A DNA stretch of 64,000 nt from Xylocopa sonorina (taxonomy: Eukaryota; Arthropoda; Insecta; Hymenoptera; Apidae), in NCBI RefSeq assembly GCF_050948175.1, contig NW_027490117.1, forward strand, positions 248,001 to 312,000, in the 5' to 3' direction. The notes below the pieces were generated by a model. The model ran no database searches, was not told the DNA's origin, and worked only from the letters and a program-made list of their open reading frames with translations. A program made the translations under genes and the position numbers. Positions 1 to 15,700 of this stretch are shown in pieces (position 1 is the first letter of the stretch; each line of letters begins with the position of its first letter).

Positions 1-2242
1 TACATAGCACTTCGCAAATCATATTAAATCTTACCATGAAACATAGGAATGACATGCGATATCGCGTTTTAAGAAGCATTTGTACTCTATTGCTACGATA
101 CCTAGACATCTGCAGACGCTATTTCCTAGCAAGGAAGTGTCGCATTTACATTCATTTCAAGTGTAGACGAGGAATACATTACACTTCGCAAATCATATTA
201 TATCTTACCATGAAACATAGAAATGAGATGCGATATCGCAATCTAAGAAGCATTAGAAATCTAATGCTACGATACGTAGACATCAGCAAACGCTTTTTCC
301 TAGCGAGGAAGTGTCGCATTCACATTCATTTGAAGTGTAGACGAGGAATACATAACACTTCGCAAATCATATTATATCTTACCATGAAACATAGAAATGA
401 GGTGCGATGTCGCGCTTTAAGAAGCATTAGAACTCTATCGCTACGATACCTAGACATCGGCAGACGCTATTTCCTAGCAAGGAAGTGTCGCATTTACATT
501 CATTTGAAGTGTAGACGAGGAATACATAACACTTCGCATATCATATTATATCTTACCATGAAACATAGAAATGAGATACGATATCGCGTTGTAAGAATCA
601 TAAGAACACTATTGCTACGATACGTAGACATCTGCAAACGCTATTTCCTAGCGAGGAAGTGTCGCATTCACATTCATTTGAAGTGTAGACGAGGAATACA
701 TAACACTTCGCAAATCATATTATATCTTACCATGAAACATAGAAATGAGTTGCGATATCGCGTTCTAAGAAGCATTAGAACACTATTGCTACGATACGTA
801 GACATCTGCTAACGCTATTTCTTTGCAAGGAAGTGTCGCATTTACATTCATTTGAAGTGTAGACGAGGAGTACATAAAACTTCGCAAATCATATTATATC
901 TTACCATGAAACATGGAAATGAGATGCGATATCGCGTTTTAAGAAGCATTAGAACTCTATCGCTACGATACCTAGACATCTGCAGACGCTACTTCCTAGC
1001 AAGGAAATGTCGCATTTACATTCGTTTGAAGTGTAGACGAGGAATACATAACGCTTCGCAAATCATATTATATCTTACCATGAAACATAGAAATGAGATG
1101 CGATATCGCGTCTTAAGAATCATAAGAACTCTACTGCTACGATACGTAGACATCTGCAAACGCTATTTCCTTGCAAGGAAGTGTCGCATTTACATTCATT
1201 TGAAGTGCAGTCGAGAAATACATAACACTTCGCAAATCATATTAAATCTTACCATGAAACATAGGAATGAGATGCGATATCGCGTTTTAAGAAGCATTAG
1301 AACTCTATCGCTACGACACCTAGACATCTGCAGACGCTATTTCCTAGCAAGGAAGTGTCGCATTTACATTCATTTGAGGTGAGACGAGGAATACATAACA
1401 CTTCGCAAATCATATTATATCTTACCATGAAACATAGAAATGAGATACGATATCGCGTTGTAAGAATCATAAGAACACTATTGCTACGATACGTAGACAT
1501 CAGCAAACGCTATTTCCTAGCGAGGAAGTGTCGCATTCACATTCATTTGAAGTGTATACGAGGAATACATAACAGTTCGCAAATCATATTATATCTTACC
1601 ATGAAACATAGAAATGAGATGCGATATCGCGTTTTAAGAATCATAAGAACTCTATTGCTACGATACGTAGACAACTGCAAACGCTATTTCCTTGCATGGA
1701 AGTGTCGCATTTACATTCATTTGAAAGGTAGACGAGGAATACGTAACACTTCGCAATGAATATTATATCTTATTATGAAACATAGATATGAGATGCAATA
1801 TCTCGTTTTAAGAAGCATTAGAACCCTATTGCTACGATAGGTAGACATCTTCAAACGCTATTTCCTTGCAAGGAAGTGTCGCATTTACATTCATTTGAAT
1901 CGTAGAGGAGGAATGCATAACAATACGCAATGAATATTATATTTTATCATGAAACATAGATATGAGATGCAATATCTCGTTTTAAGAAGCATTTGAACTC
2001 TATTGCTACGATACCTAGACATCTGCAGACGCTATTTCCTAGCAAGGAAGTGTCGCATTTACATTCATCTGAAGTGTAGACGAGGAATACATGACACTTC
2101 GCAAATCATATTATATCTTACCATGAAACATAGAAATGAGATGCGATATCGCGTTTTAAGAAGCATTAGAAATCTATTGCTGGAATACGTAGACATCTGC
2201 AAACGCTATTTCCTTGCTAGGAAGTGTCGCATTTACATTCAT
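1..2242. repeat. Satellite block with paralogous copies at 38,072 and 29,550
   Basis: The first 2.2 kb matches 38,072-40,312 monomer by monomer. Shared rare markers include a deletion in GGTGAGACGAGG (near 1,380 and 39,450) and an AGTCGAGAAATAC-type monomer. The 38,072 copy has lost one G (CCATAAACATA near 39,672), so the offset changes from 38,071 to 38,070. The copy starting at 29,550 lacks three consecutive monomers (about 521 bp) present here. Homology to 38,072 breaks near 2,243, where this copy continues with ordinary monomers and the other switches to a CATATGAAGTG monomer. The beginning of the block also occurs at 17,905-18,398, at the end of the first 11.6-kb unit. Confidence 0.85.
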
Positions 2243-5200
2243 TTGAAGTGTAGACGAGGAATACATGACACTTTGCAAATCATATTATATCTTACCATGA
2301 AACATAGAAATGAGTTGCGATATCGCGTTTTAAGAAGCATTAGATATCTATTGCTACGATACGTAGACATCTGCAAACGCTATTTCTTTCCAAGGAAGTG
2401 TCGCATTTACATTCATTTGAAGTGTAGACTAGGAATACATAACACTTCGCAAATCATATTATATCTTACCATGAAACATAGAAATGAGATGCGATATAGC
2501 GTTTTAAGAAGGATTAGAAGTCTATCGCTACGATACCTAGACATCTGCAGACGCTATTTCCTAGCAAGGAAGTGTCGCATTTACATTCATTTGAAGTGTA
2601 GACGATGAATACATAACACTCCGCAAATCATATTATATCTTACCATGAGACCTAGAAATGAGATGCGATATCGCGTTTTAAGAAGCATTAGAAATCTATT
2701 GCTACGATACGTAGACATCTGCAAACGCTATTTCCTTGCAAGGAAGTGTCGCATTTACATTCATTTGAAGTGTAGACGAGGAATACATAACACTTAGCAA
2801 ATCATATTATATCTTACCATGAAACATAGAAACGGGATGCGAAATCGCGTTTTAAGCAGCATTAGAAAGCTATTGCTACGATAGGTAGACATCTGCAAAC
2901 GCTATTTCCTTGCAAGGAAGTGTCGCATTTACATTAATTTGAATCGTAGACGAGGAATGCATAACACTTCGCAATGAATAGTATATCTTATCATGAAACA
3001 TATATATGAGATGCAATATCTCGTTTTAAGAAGCATTTGAACTCTATTGCTTCGATACGTAGACATCTGCAAACGCTAATTCTTGGCAAGGAAGTGTCGC
3101 ATTTACATTCATTTGAAGTGTAGACGAGGAATACATAACACTTCGCAAATCATATTATATCTTACCATGAAAGATAGAAATGTGATGCGATATCGCGTTT
3201 TAAGAATCATAAGAACCCTATTGCTACGATACGTAGACAACTGCAAACGCTATTTCCTTGCAGGGATGTGTCGCATTTACACTCATTTGAAGTGTAGACG
3301 AGGAATACATGACACTTCGCAAATCATATTGTATCTTACCATGAAACATAGAAATGAGATGCGATATCGCGTTTTAAGAAGCATTAGAAATCTATTGCTA
3401 CGATACGTAGACAACTGCAATCGCTATTTCTTTGCAAGGAAGTGTCGTATTTACATTCATTTGAAGTGTAGACGAGGAATACATAACACTTCGCAAATCA
3501 TAATATATCTTACCATGGAACATAGAAATGAAATGCGATATCGCGTTTTAAGAAGCATTAGAACTCTATTGCTACGATAGGTAGACATCTGCAAACGCTA
3601 TTTCCTTGCAAGGAACTGCCGCATTTACATTCATTTCAATCGTAGACGAGGAATGCATAACACGTCGCAATGAATATTATATCTTATCATGAAACATAGA
3701 TATGAGAAGCAATATCGCGTTTTAAGGAGCATTAGAATTCTATTGCTACGATACCTAGATATCTGCAGACGCTATTTCCTAGCAAGGAAGTGTCGCATTC
3801 ACATTCATTTGATGTGTAGACGAGGAATACATAACACTTCGCAAATCATATTATATCTTACCATGAAACATAGATATGAGATGCGATATCGCGTTTTAAG
3901 AAGCATTAGAATTCTATTGCTACGATAGGTAGACATCTGCAAACGCTATTCCCTTGCAAGGAAGTGTCGCATTTACATTCATTTGAAGTGTAGACGAGGA
4001 ACACATAACACTTCGCAAATCATATTATATCTTACCATGAAACATAGAAATGAGATGCGATATCGCGTTTTATGAAGCATTGGAAATCTATTGCTACGAT
4101 ACGTAGTAATCTGCAAACGCTATTTCCTTGCAAGGAAGTGTCGCATTTACATTCATTTGATGTGTAGACGAGGAATACATAACACTTCGCAAATCATATT
4201 ATATCTTACCATGAAACAGAAATGTGATGCGATATCGCGTTTTAAGAATCATAGGAACTCTATTGCTACGATACGTAAACAACTGCAAACGCTATTTCCT
4301 AGCGAGGAAGTGTCGCATTCACATTCATTTGAAGTGTAGACGAGGAATACATAACACTTCGCAAATCATATTATATCTTACCATGAAACATAGAAATGAG
4401 ATGCGATATCGCGATTTAAGGATCATAAGAACTCTAATGCTACGATACGTAGACAACTGCAAACGCTATTTCTTTCCAAGGAAGTGTCGCATTTACATTC
4501 ATTTGAAGTGTAGACGAGGACTACATGACACTTCGCAAATCATATTATATCTTACCATGAAACATAGAAATGAGATGCGATATCGCGTTTTAAGAAGCAT
4601 TAGGACTCTATCGCTACGATACCTAGACATCTGCAGACGCTATTTCCTAGCAAGGAGGTGTACCATTTACATTCATTTGAAGTGTAGACGAGGAATACAT
4701 GACACTTCGCAAATCATATTATATCTTAACATGAAACATAGAAATGAGATGCGATATCGCGTTTTAAGAATCATAAGAACTCTATTGCTGCGATACGTAG
4801 ACATCTGCAAACGCTATTTCCTAGCGAGGATGTGTCGCATTCACATTCATTTGAAGTGTAGACGAGGAATACATAACACTTCGCAAATCATATTATATCT
4901 TACCATGAAACATAGAAATGAGATGCGATATCTCGTTTTAAGAAGCATTAGAAATCTATTGCTACGATACGTAGACATCTGCAAACGCTATTTCCTTGCT
5001 AGGAAGTGTCGCATTTACATTCATTTGAAGTGTAGAAGAGGAATACATGACACTTCGCAACTCATATTATATCTTACCATGAAACATAGAAATGAGATGC
5101 GATATCGCGTTTTAAGAAGCATTAGAACTCTATCGCTACGATACCTAGATATCTGCAGACGCTATTTCCTAGCAAGGAAGTGTCGCACTTACATTCATTT

Positions 5201-6753
5201 GAAGTGTAGACGAGGAATACATAACACTTCGCAAATCATATTATATCTTACCATGAAACATAGATATGAGATGCGATATCGCGTTTTAAGAAGCATTAGA
5301 ATTCTATTGCTACGATAGGTAGACATCTGCAAACGCTATTTCCTTGCAAGGAAGTGTCGCATTTACATTCATTTGAAGTGTAGATGAGGAATACATAACA
5401 CTTCGCAAATCATATTATATCTTACCATGAAACAGAAATGAGATGCGATATCGCGTTTTAAGAATCATAGGAACTCTATTGCTACGATACGTAAACAACT
5501 GCAAACGCTATTTCCTAGCGAGGACGTGTCGCATTCACATTCATTTGAAGTGTAGACGAGGAATACATAACACTTCGCAAATCATATTATATCTTACCAT
5601 GAAACATAGAAATGAGATGCGATATCGCGATTTAAGAATCATAAGAACTCTATTGCTACGATACGTAGACAACTGCAAACGCTATTTCTTTCCAAGGAAG
5701 TGTCGCATTTACATTCATTTGAAGTGTAGACGAGGAATACATGACACTTCGCAAATCATATTATATCTTACCATGAAACATAGAAATGAGATGCGATATC
5801 GCGTTTTAAGAAGCATTAGGACTCTATCGCTACGATACCTAGACATCTGCAGACGCTATTTCCTAGCCAGGATGTGTCGCATTTACATTCATCTGAAGTG
5901 TAGACGAGGAATACATGACACTTCGCAACTCATATTATATCTTACCATGAAACATAGAAATGAGATGCGATATCGCGTTTTAAGAAGCATTAGAACTCTA
6001 TCGCTACGATACCTAGATATCTGCAGACGCTATTTCCTAGCAAGGAAGTGTCGCACTTACATTCATTTGAAGTGTAGACGAGGAATACATAACACTTCGC
6101 AAATCATATTATATCTTACCGTGAAACATAGATATGAGATGCGATATCGCGTTTTAAGAAGCATTAGAATTCTATTGCTACGATAGGTAGACATCTGCAA
6201 ACGCTATTTCCTTGGAAGGAAGTGTCGCATTTACATTCATTTGAATCGTATACGAGGAATGCTTAACACTTCGCAATTAATATTACATCTTATCATGAAA
6301 CCTATAAATGAGATGCGATATCGCGTTTTAAGAAGCATTAGAAAGCTATTGTTACGTTACGTAGACATCTGCAAACGCTATTTCCTTGCAAGGAAGTGTC
6401 GCATTCACATTCATTTGAAGTGTAGACGAGGAATACATAACACTTCGCAAATCATATTATATCTTACCATGAAACATAGAAATGAGATGCGATATCGCGA
6501 TTTAAGAATCATAAGAACTCTATTGCTACGATACGTAGACAACTGCAAACGCTATTTCCTTGGAAGGAAGTGTCGCATTTACATTCATTTGAATCGTATA
6601 CGAGGAATGCTTAACACTTCGCAATTAATATTACATCTTATCATGAAACCTATAAATGAGATGCGATATCGCGTTTTAAGAAGCATTAGAAAGCTATTGT
6701 TACGTTACGTAGACATCTGCAAACGCTATTTCCTTGCAAGGAAGTGTCGCATC
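2243..6753. repeat. Mixed satellite segment with a 1,216-bp 7-mer and a deleted second copy
   Basis: A and B monomers alternate irregularly from 2,243 to about 4,200. From about 4,210 a seven-monomer unit starts with a monomer carrying the 2-bp deletion (ATGAAACAGAAATG) and the marker TACGTAAACAAC. The same unit restarts 1,216 bp later, near 5,427. The second copy has only five monomers: the third and fourth appear fused, with the left half of one (CCTAGACATCTGCAGACG) joined to the ending of another (AGGATGTGTCGC). That is the signature of an unequal exchange removing 348 bp. A dimer carrying CTTGGAAGG and AAACCTATAAATG follows at about 6,208-6,750. Confidence 0.75.
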
Positions 6754-9700
6754 TACATTCATTTGAAGTGTAGACGAGGAATACATAACACTTCGCAAAT
6801 CATATTATATCTTACCATGAAAAATAGAAATGATATGCGATATCGCGTTTTAAGAAGCATTAGAACCCTATCGCTACGATACATAGACATCTGCAAACGC
6901 TATTTCCTTGCTAGGAAGTGTCGCATTTACATTCATTTGAAGTGTAGACGAGGAATACATGACACTTCGCAAATCATATTACATCTTACCATGAAACATA
7001 GAAATGAGATGCGATATCGCGTTTTAAGAAGCATTAGGACTCTATCGCTACGATTCCCAGACATCTGCAGACGCTGTTTCCTAGGAAGGAAGAGTCGCAT
7101 TTACATTCCTTTGAAGTGTAGACGAGGAATGCATAACACTTCGCAAATCATATTATATCTTACCATGAAACATAGAAATGAGATGCGATATCGCGTTTTA
7201 AGAATCATAAGAACTCTATTGCTACGATACGTAGACTACTGCAAACGCAATTTCCTTGCATGGAAGTGTCGCATTTACATTCATTTGAAAGGTAGACGAG
7301 GAATACATAACACTTCGCAAATCATATTATATCTTACCATGAAACATTGAAATGAGATGCGATATCGCGTTCTAAGAAGCATTAGAACTCTATTGCTACG
7401 ATAGGTAGACATCTGCAAACGCTATTTCCTTGCAAGGAAGTGTCGCATTTACATTCATTTGAAGTGTAGACAAGGAATGCATAACACTTCGCAATGAATA
7501 TTATTTCTTATTATGAAACATAGATATGAGATGCAATATCTCGTTTTAAGAAGCATTAGAACCCTATTGCTACGATAGGTAGACATCTGCAAACGCTATT
7601 TCCTTCCAAGGAAGTGTCGCATTTACATTCATTTGAATCGTAGACGAGGAATGCATAACAATACGCAATGAATATTATATTTTATCATGAAACATAGATA
7701 TGAGATGCAATATCTCGTTTTAAGAAGCATTTGAACTCTATTGCTACGATACGTAGACTACTGCAAACGCAATTTCCTTGCTAGGAAGTGTCGCATTTAC
7801 ATTCATTTGAAGTGTAGACGAGGAATACATGACACTTCGCAAATCATATTATATCTTACCATGAAACATAGAAATTAGATGCGATATCGCATTTTAAGAA
7901 GCATTAGATATCTATTGCTACGATACGTAGACATCTGCAAACGCTATTTCCTTCCAAGGAAGTGTCGCATTTACATTCATTTGAAGTGTAGACGTGGAAT
8001 ACATAACACTTCGCAAATCATATTATATCTTACCATGAAACATAGAAATGAGATGCGATATAGCGTTTTAAGAAGGATTAGAAGTCTATCGCTACGATAC
8101 CTAGACATCTGCAGACGCTATTTCCTAGCAAGGAAGTGTCGCATTTACATTCATTTGAAGTGTTGACGAGGAATACATGACACTTCGCAACTCATATTAT
8201 ATCTTACCATGAGACCTAGAAATGAGATGCAATATCGCGTTTTAAGAAGCATTAGAAATCTATTGCTACGATACGTAGACATCTGCAAACGCTATTTCCT
8301 TGCTAGAAAGTGTCGCATTTACATTCATTTGAAGTGTAGCCGAGGAATACATGACACTTTGCAACTCATATTATATCTTACCATGAAACCTAGAAATGAG
8401 ATGCGATATCGCGTTTTAAGAAGCATTAGAAATCTATTGCTACGATACGTAGACATCTGCAAACGCTATTTCCTAGCGAGGAAGTGTCGCATTCACATTC
8501 ATTTGAAGTGTAGACGAGGAATGCATAACACTTCGCAAATCATATTATATCTTACCATGAAACATAGAAATGAGATGCGATATTGCGATTTAAGAAACAT
8601 AAGAACTCTATTGCTGCGATACGTAGACATCTGCAAACGCTATTTCCTAGCGAGGATGTGTCGCATTCACATTCATTTGAAGTGTAGACGAGGAATACAT
8701 AATACTTCGCAAATCATATTATATCTTACCATGAAACAGAAATGAGATGCGATATCGCGTTTTAAGAATCAAAAGAACTCTATTGCTATGATACGTAGAC
8801 ATCTGCAAACGCTATTTCCTAGCGAGGAAGTGTCGCATTCACATTCATTTGAAGTGTAGACGAGGAATACATAACACTTCGCAATGAATATTGCATCTTA
8901 TCATGAAACCTAGAAATGAGATGCGATATCGCGTTTTAAGAGGCATTAGAAAGCTATTACTACGATACGTAGACATCTGCAAACGCTATTTCCTTGCAAG
9001 GAAGTGTCGCATTTACATTCATTTGAAGTGTAGACGAGGAATGCATAACACTTCGCAAATCATATTATATCTTACCATGAAACAGAAATGAGATGCGATA
9101 TCGCGTTTTAAGAATCAAAAGAACTCTATTGCTATGATACGTAGACATCTGCAAACGCTATTTCCTAGCGAGGAAGTGTCGCATTCACATTCATTTGAAG
9201 TGCAGACGAGGAATACATAACACTTCGCAATGAATATTACATCTTATCATGAAACCTAGAAATGAGATGCGATATCGCGTTTTAAGAGGCATTAGAAAGC
9301 TATTACTACGATACGTAGACATCTGCAAACGCTATTTCCTTGCAAGGAAGTGTCGCATCTACATTCATTTGAAGTGTAGACGAGGAATACATGACACTTC
9401 GCAACTCATATTATATCTTACCATGAAACCTAGAAATGAGATGCGATATAGCGTTTTAAGAAGCATTAGAAATCTATTGCTACGATACGTAGACATCTGC
9501 AAACGCTATTTCCTTGCTAGGAAGTGACGCATTTTCATTCATTTGAAGTGTAGACGAGGAATACATGACACTTCGCAAATCATATTATATCTTACCATGA
9601 AACATAGAAATGAGATGCTATATCGCGTTTTAAGAATCATAAGAACTCTATTTCTACGATACGTAGACAACTGCAAACGCTATTTCTTTCCAAGGAAGTG

Positions 9701-12700
9701 TCGCATTTACATTCATTTGAAGTGTAGACGAGGAATACATAACACTTCGCAAATCATATTATATCTTACCATGAAACATAGAAATGAGACGCGATATCGC
9801 GTTTTAAGAAGCATTAGAACTCTATTGCTACGATAGGTAGACATCTGCAAACGCTATTTCCTTGCAAGGAAGTGTCGCATTTACATTCATTTGAAGTGTA
9901 GACGAGGAATGCATAACACTTTGCAATGAATATTACATCTTATCATGAAACATAGATATGGGATGCAATATCTCGTTTTAAGAAGCATTAGAACCCTATT
10001 GCTACGATAAGTAGACATCTGCAAACGCTATTTCCTTGCAAGGAAGTGTCGCATTTACATTCATTTGAATCGTAGACGAGGAATACATAACACTTCGCAA
10101 TGAATATTATATCTTATCATGAAACATAGATATGAGATGCAATATCTCGTTTTAAGAAGCGTTTGAACTCTATTGCTGCGATACCTAGACATCTGCAGAC
10201 ACTACATTCTAGCAAGGAAGTGTCGCATTTACATTCATCTGAAGTGTAGACGAGGAATACATGACACTTCGCAAATCATATTATATCTTACCATGAAACA
10301 TAGAAGTGAGATGCGATATCGCGTTTTAAGAAGCATTAGTATTCTATTGCTGGAATATGTAGACATCTGCAAACGCTATTTCCTAGCGAGGAAGTGTCGC
10401 ATTCACATTCATTTGAAGTGTAGACGAGGAATCCATAACACTTCGCAGATCATATTATATCTTACCATGAAACATAGAAATGAGATGCGATATCGCGTTT
10501 TAAGAAGCACTAGAAATCTATTGCTACGATACGTAGACAACTGCAAACGCTATTTCCTAGCGAGGAAGTGTCGCATTCACATTCATTTGAAGTGTAGACG
10601 AGGAATACATGACACTTCGCAACTCATATTATATCTTACCATGAGACCTAGAAATGAGATGCGATATCGCGATTTAAGAATCATAAGAACTCTATTGCTA
10701 CGATACGAAGACAACTGCAAACGCTATTTCCTTGCAAGGAAGTGTCGCATTTACATTCATTTGAATCGTATAAGAGGAATGCATAACACTTCGCAATGAA
10801 TATTACATCTTATCATGAAACCTAGAAATGAGATGCGATATCGCGTTTTAAGAAGCATTAGAAATCCATTGCTACGATACGTAGCCATCTGCAAACGCTA
10901 TTTCCTTGCAAGGAAGTGTCGCATCTACATTCATTTGAAGTGTAGACGAGGAATACATAACACTTCGCAAATCATATATCTTACCATGAAAAATAGAAAT
11001 GAGATGCGATATCGCGTTTTAAGAAGCATTAGGACTCTATCGCTACGATACCCAGACATCTGCAGACGCTATTTCCTAGGAAGGAAGTGTCGCATTTACA
11101 TTCCTTTGAAGTGTAGACGAGGAATGCATAACACTTCGCAAATCATATTATATCTTACCATAAGACATAGAAATGAGTTGCGATATCGCGTTTTAAGAAT
11201 CATAAGAACTCTATTGCTACGACTTGTAGTCATCTGAAAACGCTATTTCCTAGCGAGGAAGTGTCGCATTCACATTCATTTGAAGTGTAGACGAGGAATA
11301 CATAACAGTTCGCAATGAATATTACATCTTATCATGAAACCTAGAAATGAGACGCGATATCGCGTTTTAAGAAGCTTTAGAACTCTATTGCTACGATAGG
11401 TAGACATCTGCAAACGCTATTTCCTTGCAAGGAAGTGTCGCATTTACATTCATTTGAAGTGTAGACGAGGAATCCATAACACTTCGCAAATCATATTATA
11501 TCTTACCATGAAACATAGAAATGAGATGCGATATCGCGTTTTAAGAAGCATTAGAAATCTATTGCTATGATACGTAGACATCTGCAAACGCTATTTCCTT
11601 GCTAGGAAGTGTCGCACATACATTCATCTGAAGTGTAGACGAGGAATACATGACACTTCGCAAATCACATTATATCTTACCATGAAACATAGAAATGAGA
11701 CGCGATATCGCGTTTTAAGAAGCATTAGAAATCTATTGCTACGATACGTAGACATCTGCAAACGCTATTTCCTTGCTAGGAAGTGTCGCATTTACATTCA
11801 TTTGAAGTGTAGACGAGGAATACATGACACTTCGCAAATCAAATTGTATCTTACCATGAAACAGAAATGAGATGCGATATCGCGTTTTAAGTATCATAAG
11901 AACTCTATTGCTACGATACGTAGACATCTGCAAACGCTATTTCTTTCCAAGGAAGTGTCGCATTTACATTCACTTGAAGTGTAGACGAGGAATACATAAC
12001 ACTTCGCAAATCATATTATATCTTACCATGAAACATAGAAATGAGATGCGATATCGCGTTTTAAGAAGCATTAGAACTCTATTGCTACGATAGGTAGACA
12101 TCTGCAAACGCTATTTCCTTGCAAGGAAGTGTCGCATTTACATTCATTTGAATCGTATACGAGGAATGCATAACACTTCGCAATGAATATTATATCTTAT
12201 CATGAAACATAGATATGAAATGCAATATCTCGTTTTAAGAAGCATTTGAACTCTATTGCTACGATACCTAGACATCTGCAGACGCTATTTCCTAGCAAGG
12301 AAGTGTCGCATTTACATTCATCTTAAGTGTAGACGAGCAATACATGACACTTCGCAAATAATATTATATCTTACCATGAAACATAGAAATGAGATGTGAT
12401 ATCGCGTTTTAGGAAGCATTAGAACTCTATTGCTACGATAGGTAGACATCTGCAAACGCTATTTCCTTGCAAGGAAGTGTCGCATTTACATTCATTTGAA
12501 GTGTAGACGAGGAATCCATAACACTTCGCAAATCATATTATATCTTACCATGAAACAGAAATGAGATGCGATATCGCGTTTTAAGAAGCATTAGAAATCT
12601 ATTGCTATGATACGTAGACATCTGCAAACGCTATTTCCTTGCTAGGAAGTGTCGCATTTACATTCATTTGAAGTGTAGGCGAGGAATACATGACACTTCG

Positions 12701-15700
12701 CAACTCATATTATATCTTACCATGAAACCTAGAAATGAGATGCGATATCGCGTTTTAAGAAGCATTAGAAATCTATTGCTACGATACGTAGACATCTGCA
12801 AACGCTATTTCCTAGCGAGGAAGTGTCGCATTCACATTCATTTGAAGTGTAGACGAGGAATACATAACACTTCGCAACTCATATTATATCTTACCATGAA
12901 ACCTAGAAATGAGGTGCGATATAGCGTTTTAAGAAGCATTAGAAATCTATTGCTACGATACGTAGACATCTGCAAACGCTATTTCCTTGCTAGGAAGTGT
13001 CGCATTTACATTCATTTGAAGTGTAGACGAGGAATACATGACACTTCGCAAATCATATTATATCTTACCATGAAACATAGAAATGAGATGCGATATCGCG
13101 TTTTAAGAAGCATTAGAAATCTATTGCTACGATACGTAGACATCTGCAAACGCTATTTCCTAGCGAGGAAGTGTCGCATTCACATTCATTTGATGTGTAG
13201 ACGAGGAATACATAACACTTCGCAACTCATATTATATCTTACCATGAAACATAGAAATGAGATGCGATATCGCGTTTTAAGAATCATAAGAACTCTATTG
13301 CTACGATACGTAGACAACTGCAAACGCTATTTCTTTCCAAGGAAGTGTCGCATTTACATTCATTTGAAGTGTAGACGAGGAATACATAACACTTCGCAAT
13401 GAATATTATATCTTATCGTGAAACATAGATATGAGATGCAATATCTCGTTTTAAGAAGCATTAGAACCCTATTGCTACGATAGGTAGACATCTGCAAACG
13501 CTATTTCCTTGCAAGGAAGTGTCGCATTTACATTCATTTGAATCGTAGACGAGGAATGCATAACACTTCGCAATGAATATTATATCTTATCATGAAACAT
13601 AGATATGAGATGCAATATCTCGTTTTAAGAAGCATTTGAACTCTATTGCTGCGATACCTAGACATCTGCAGACGCTACTTTCTAGCAAGGAAGTGTCGCA
13701 TTTACATTCATCTGAAGTGTAGACGAGGAATACATGACACTTAGCAAATCATATTATATCTTACCATGAAACATAGAAATGAGATGCGATATCGCGTTTT
13801 AAGAAGCATTAGTAATCTATTGCTGGAATACGTAGACATCTGCAAACGCTATTTCCTTGCTAGGAAGTGTCGCATTTACATTCATTTGAAGTGTAGACGA
13901 GGAATACATGACACTTCGCAAATCATATTATATCTTACCATGAAACATAGAAATGAGAAGAGATATCGCGTTTTAAGGAGCATTAGATATCTATTGCTAC
14001 GATACGTAGACATCTGCAAACGCTATTTCTTTCCAAGGAAGTGTCGGATTTACATTCATTTGAAGTGTAGACGAGGAATACATAACACTTCGCAAATCAT
14101 ATTATATCTTACCATGAAGCATAGAAATGAGATGCGATATAGCGTTTTAAGAAGCATTAGAAGTCTATCGCTACGATACCTAGACATCTGCAGACGCTAT
14201 TTCCTAGCATGGAAGTGTCGCATTTACATTCATTTGAAGTGTAGACGAGGAATACATAACACTTCGCAAATCATATTATATCTTACCATAAAACATAGAA
14301 ATGAGATGCGATATCGCGTTTTAAGAAGCATTAGAAGCCTATCGCTACGATACCTAGACATCTGCAGACGCTATTTCCTAGCAAGGAAGTGTCGTATTTA
14401 CATTCATTTGAAGTGTAGACGAGGAATACATAACACTTCGCAAATCATATTATATCTTACCATAAAACATAGAAATGAGATGCGATATCGCGTTTTAAGA
14501 ATCATAAGAACTCTATTGCTACGATACGTAGACATCTGCAAACGCTATTTCCTAGCGAGGAAGTGTCGCATTCACATTCATTTGAAGTGTAGACGAGGAA
14601 TCCATAACACTTCGCAAATCATATTATATCTTACCATGAAACAGAAATGAGATGCGATATCGCGTTTTAAGAATCATAAGAACTCTATTGCTGCGATACG
14701 TAGACAACTGCAAACTCTATTTCCTTGCAAGGAAGTGTCGCATTTACATTCATTTGAATCGTATACGAGGAATGCATAACACTTCGCAATGAATATTACA
14801 TCTTATCATGAAACCTAGAAATGAGATGCGATATCGCGTTTTAAGAAGCATTAGAAAGCTATTGCTACGATACGTAGACATCTGCAAACGCTATTTCCTT
14901 GCAAGGAAGTGTCGCATTTACATTCCTTTGAAGTGTAGACAAGGAATGCATAACACTTCGCAAATCATATTATATCTTACCATAAGACATGGAAATGAGT
15001 TGCGATATCGCGTTTTAAGAATCATAAGAACTCTATTGCTACGACATGTAGTCATCTGCAAACGCTATTTCCTAGCGAGGAAGTGTCGCATTCACATTCA
15101 TTTGAAGTGTAGACGAGGAATACATAACAGTTCGCAAATCATATTATATCTTACCATGAAACATAGAAATGAGATGCGATATCGCGTTTTAAGAATCATA
15201 AGAACTCTATTGCTACGATACGTAGACAACTGCAAACGCTTTTTCCTTGCATGGAAGTGTCGCATTTACATTCATTTGAAAGGTAGACGAGGAATACATG
15301 ACACTTTGCAAATCATATTATATCTTACCATGAAACATAGAAATGAGATGCGATATCGCGTTTTAAGAAGCATTAGATATCTATTGCTACGATACGTAGA
15401 CATCTGCAAACGCTATTTCTTTCCAAGGAAGTGTCGCATTTACATTCATTTGAAGTGTAGACTAGGAATACATAACACTTCGCAAATCATATTATATCTT
15501 ACCATGAAACATAGAAATGAGATGCGATATAGCGTTTTAAGAAGGATTAGAAGTCTATCGCTACGATACCTAGACATCTGCAGACGCTATTTCCTAGCAA
15601 GGAAGTGTCGCATTTACATTCATTTGAAGTGTAGACGAGGAATACATAACACTCCGCAAATCATATTATATCTTACCATGAGACCTAGAAATGAGATGCG

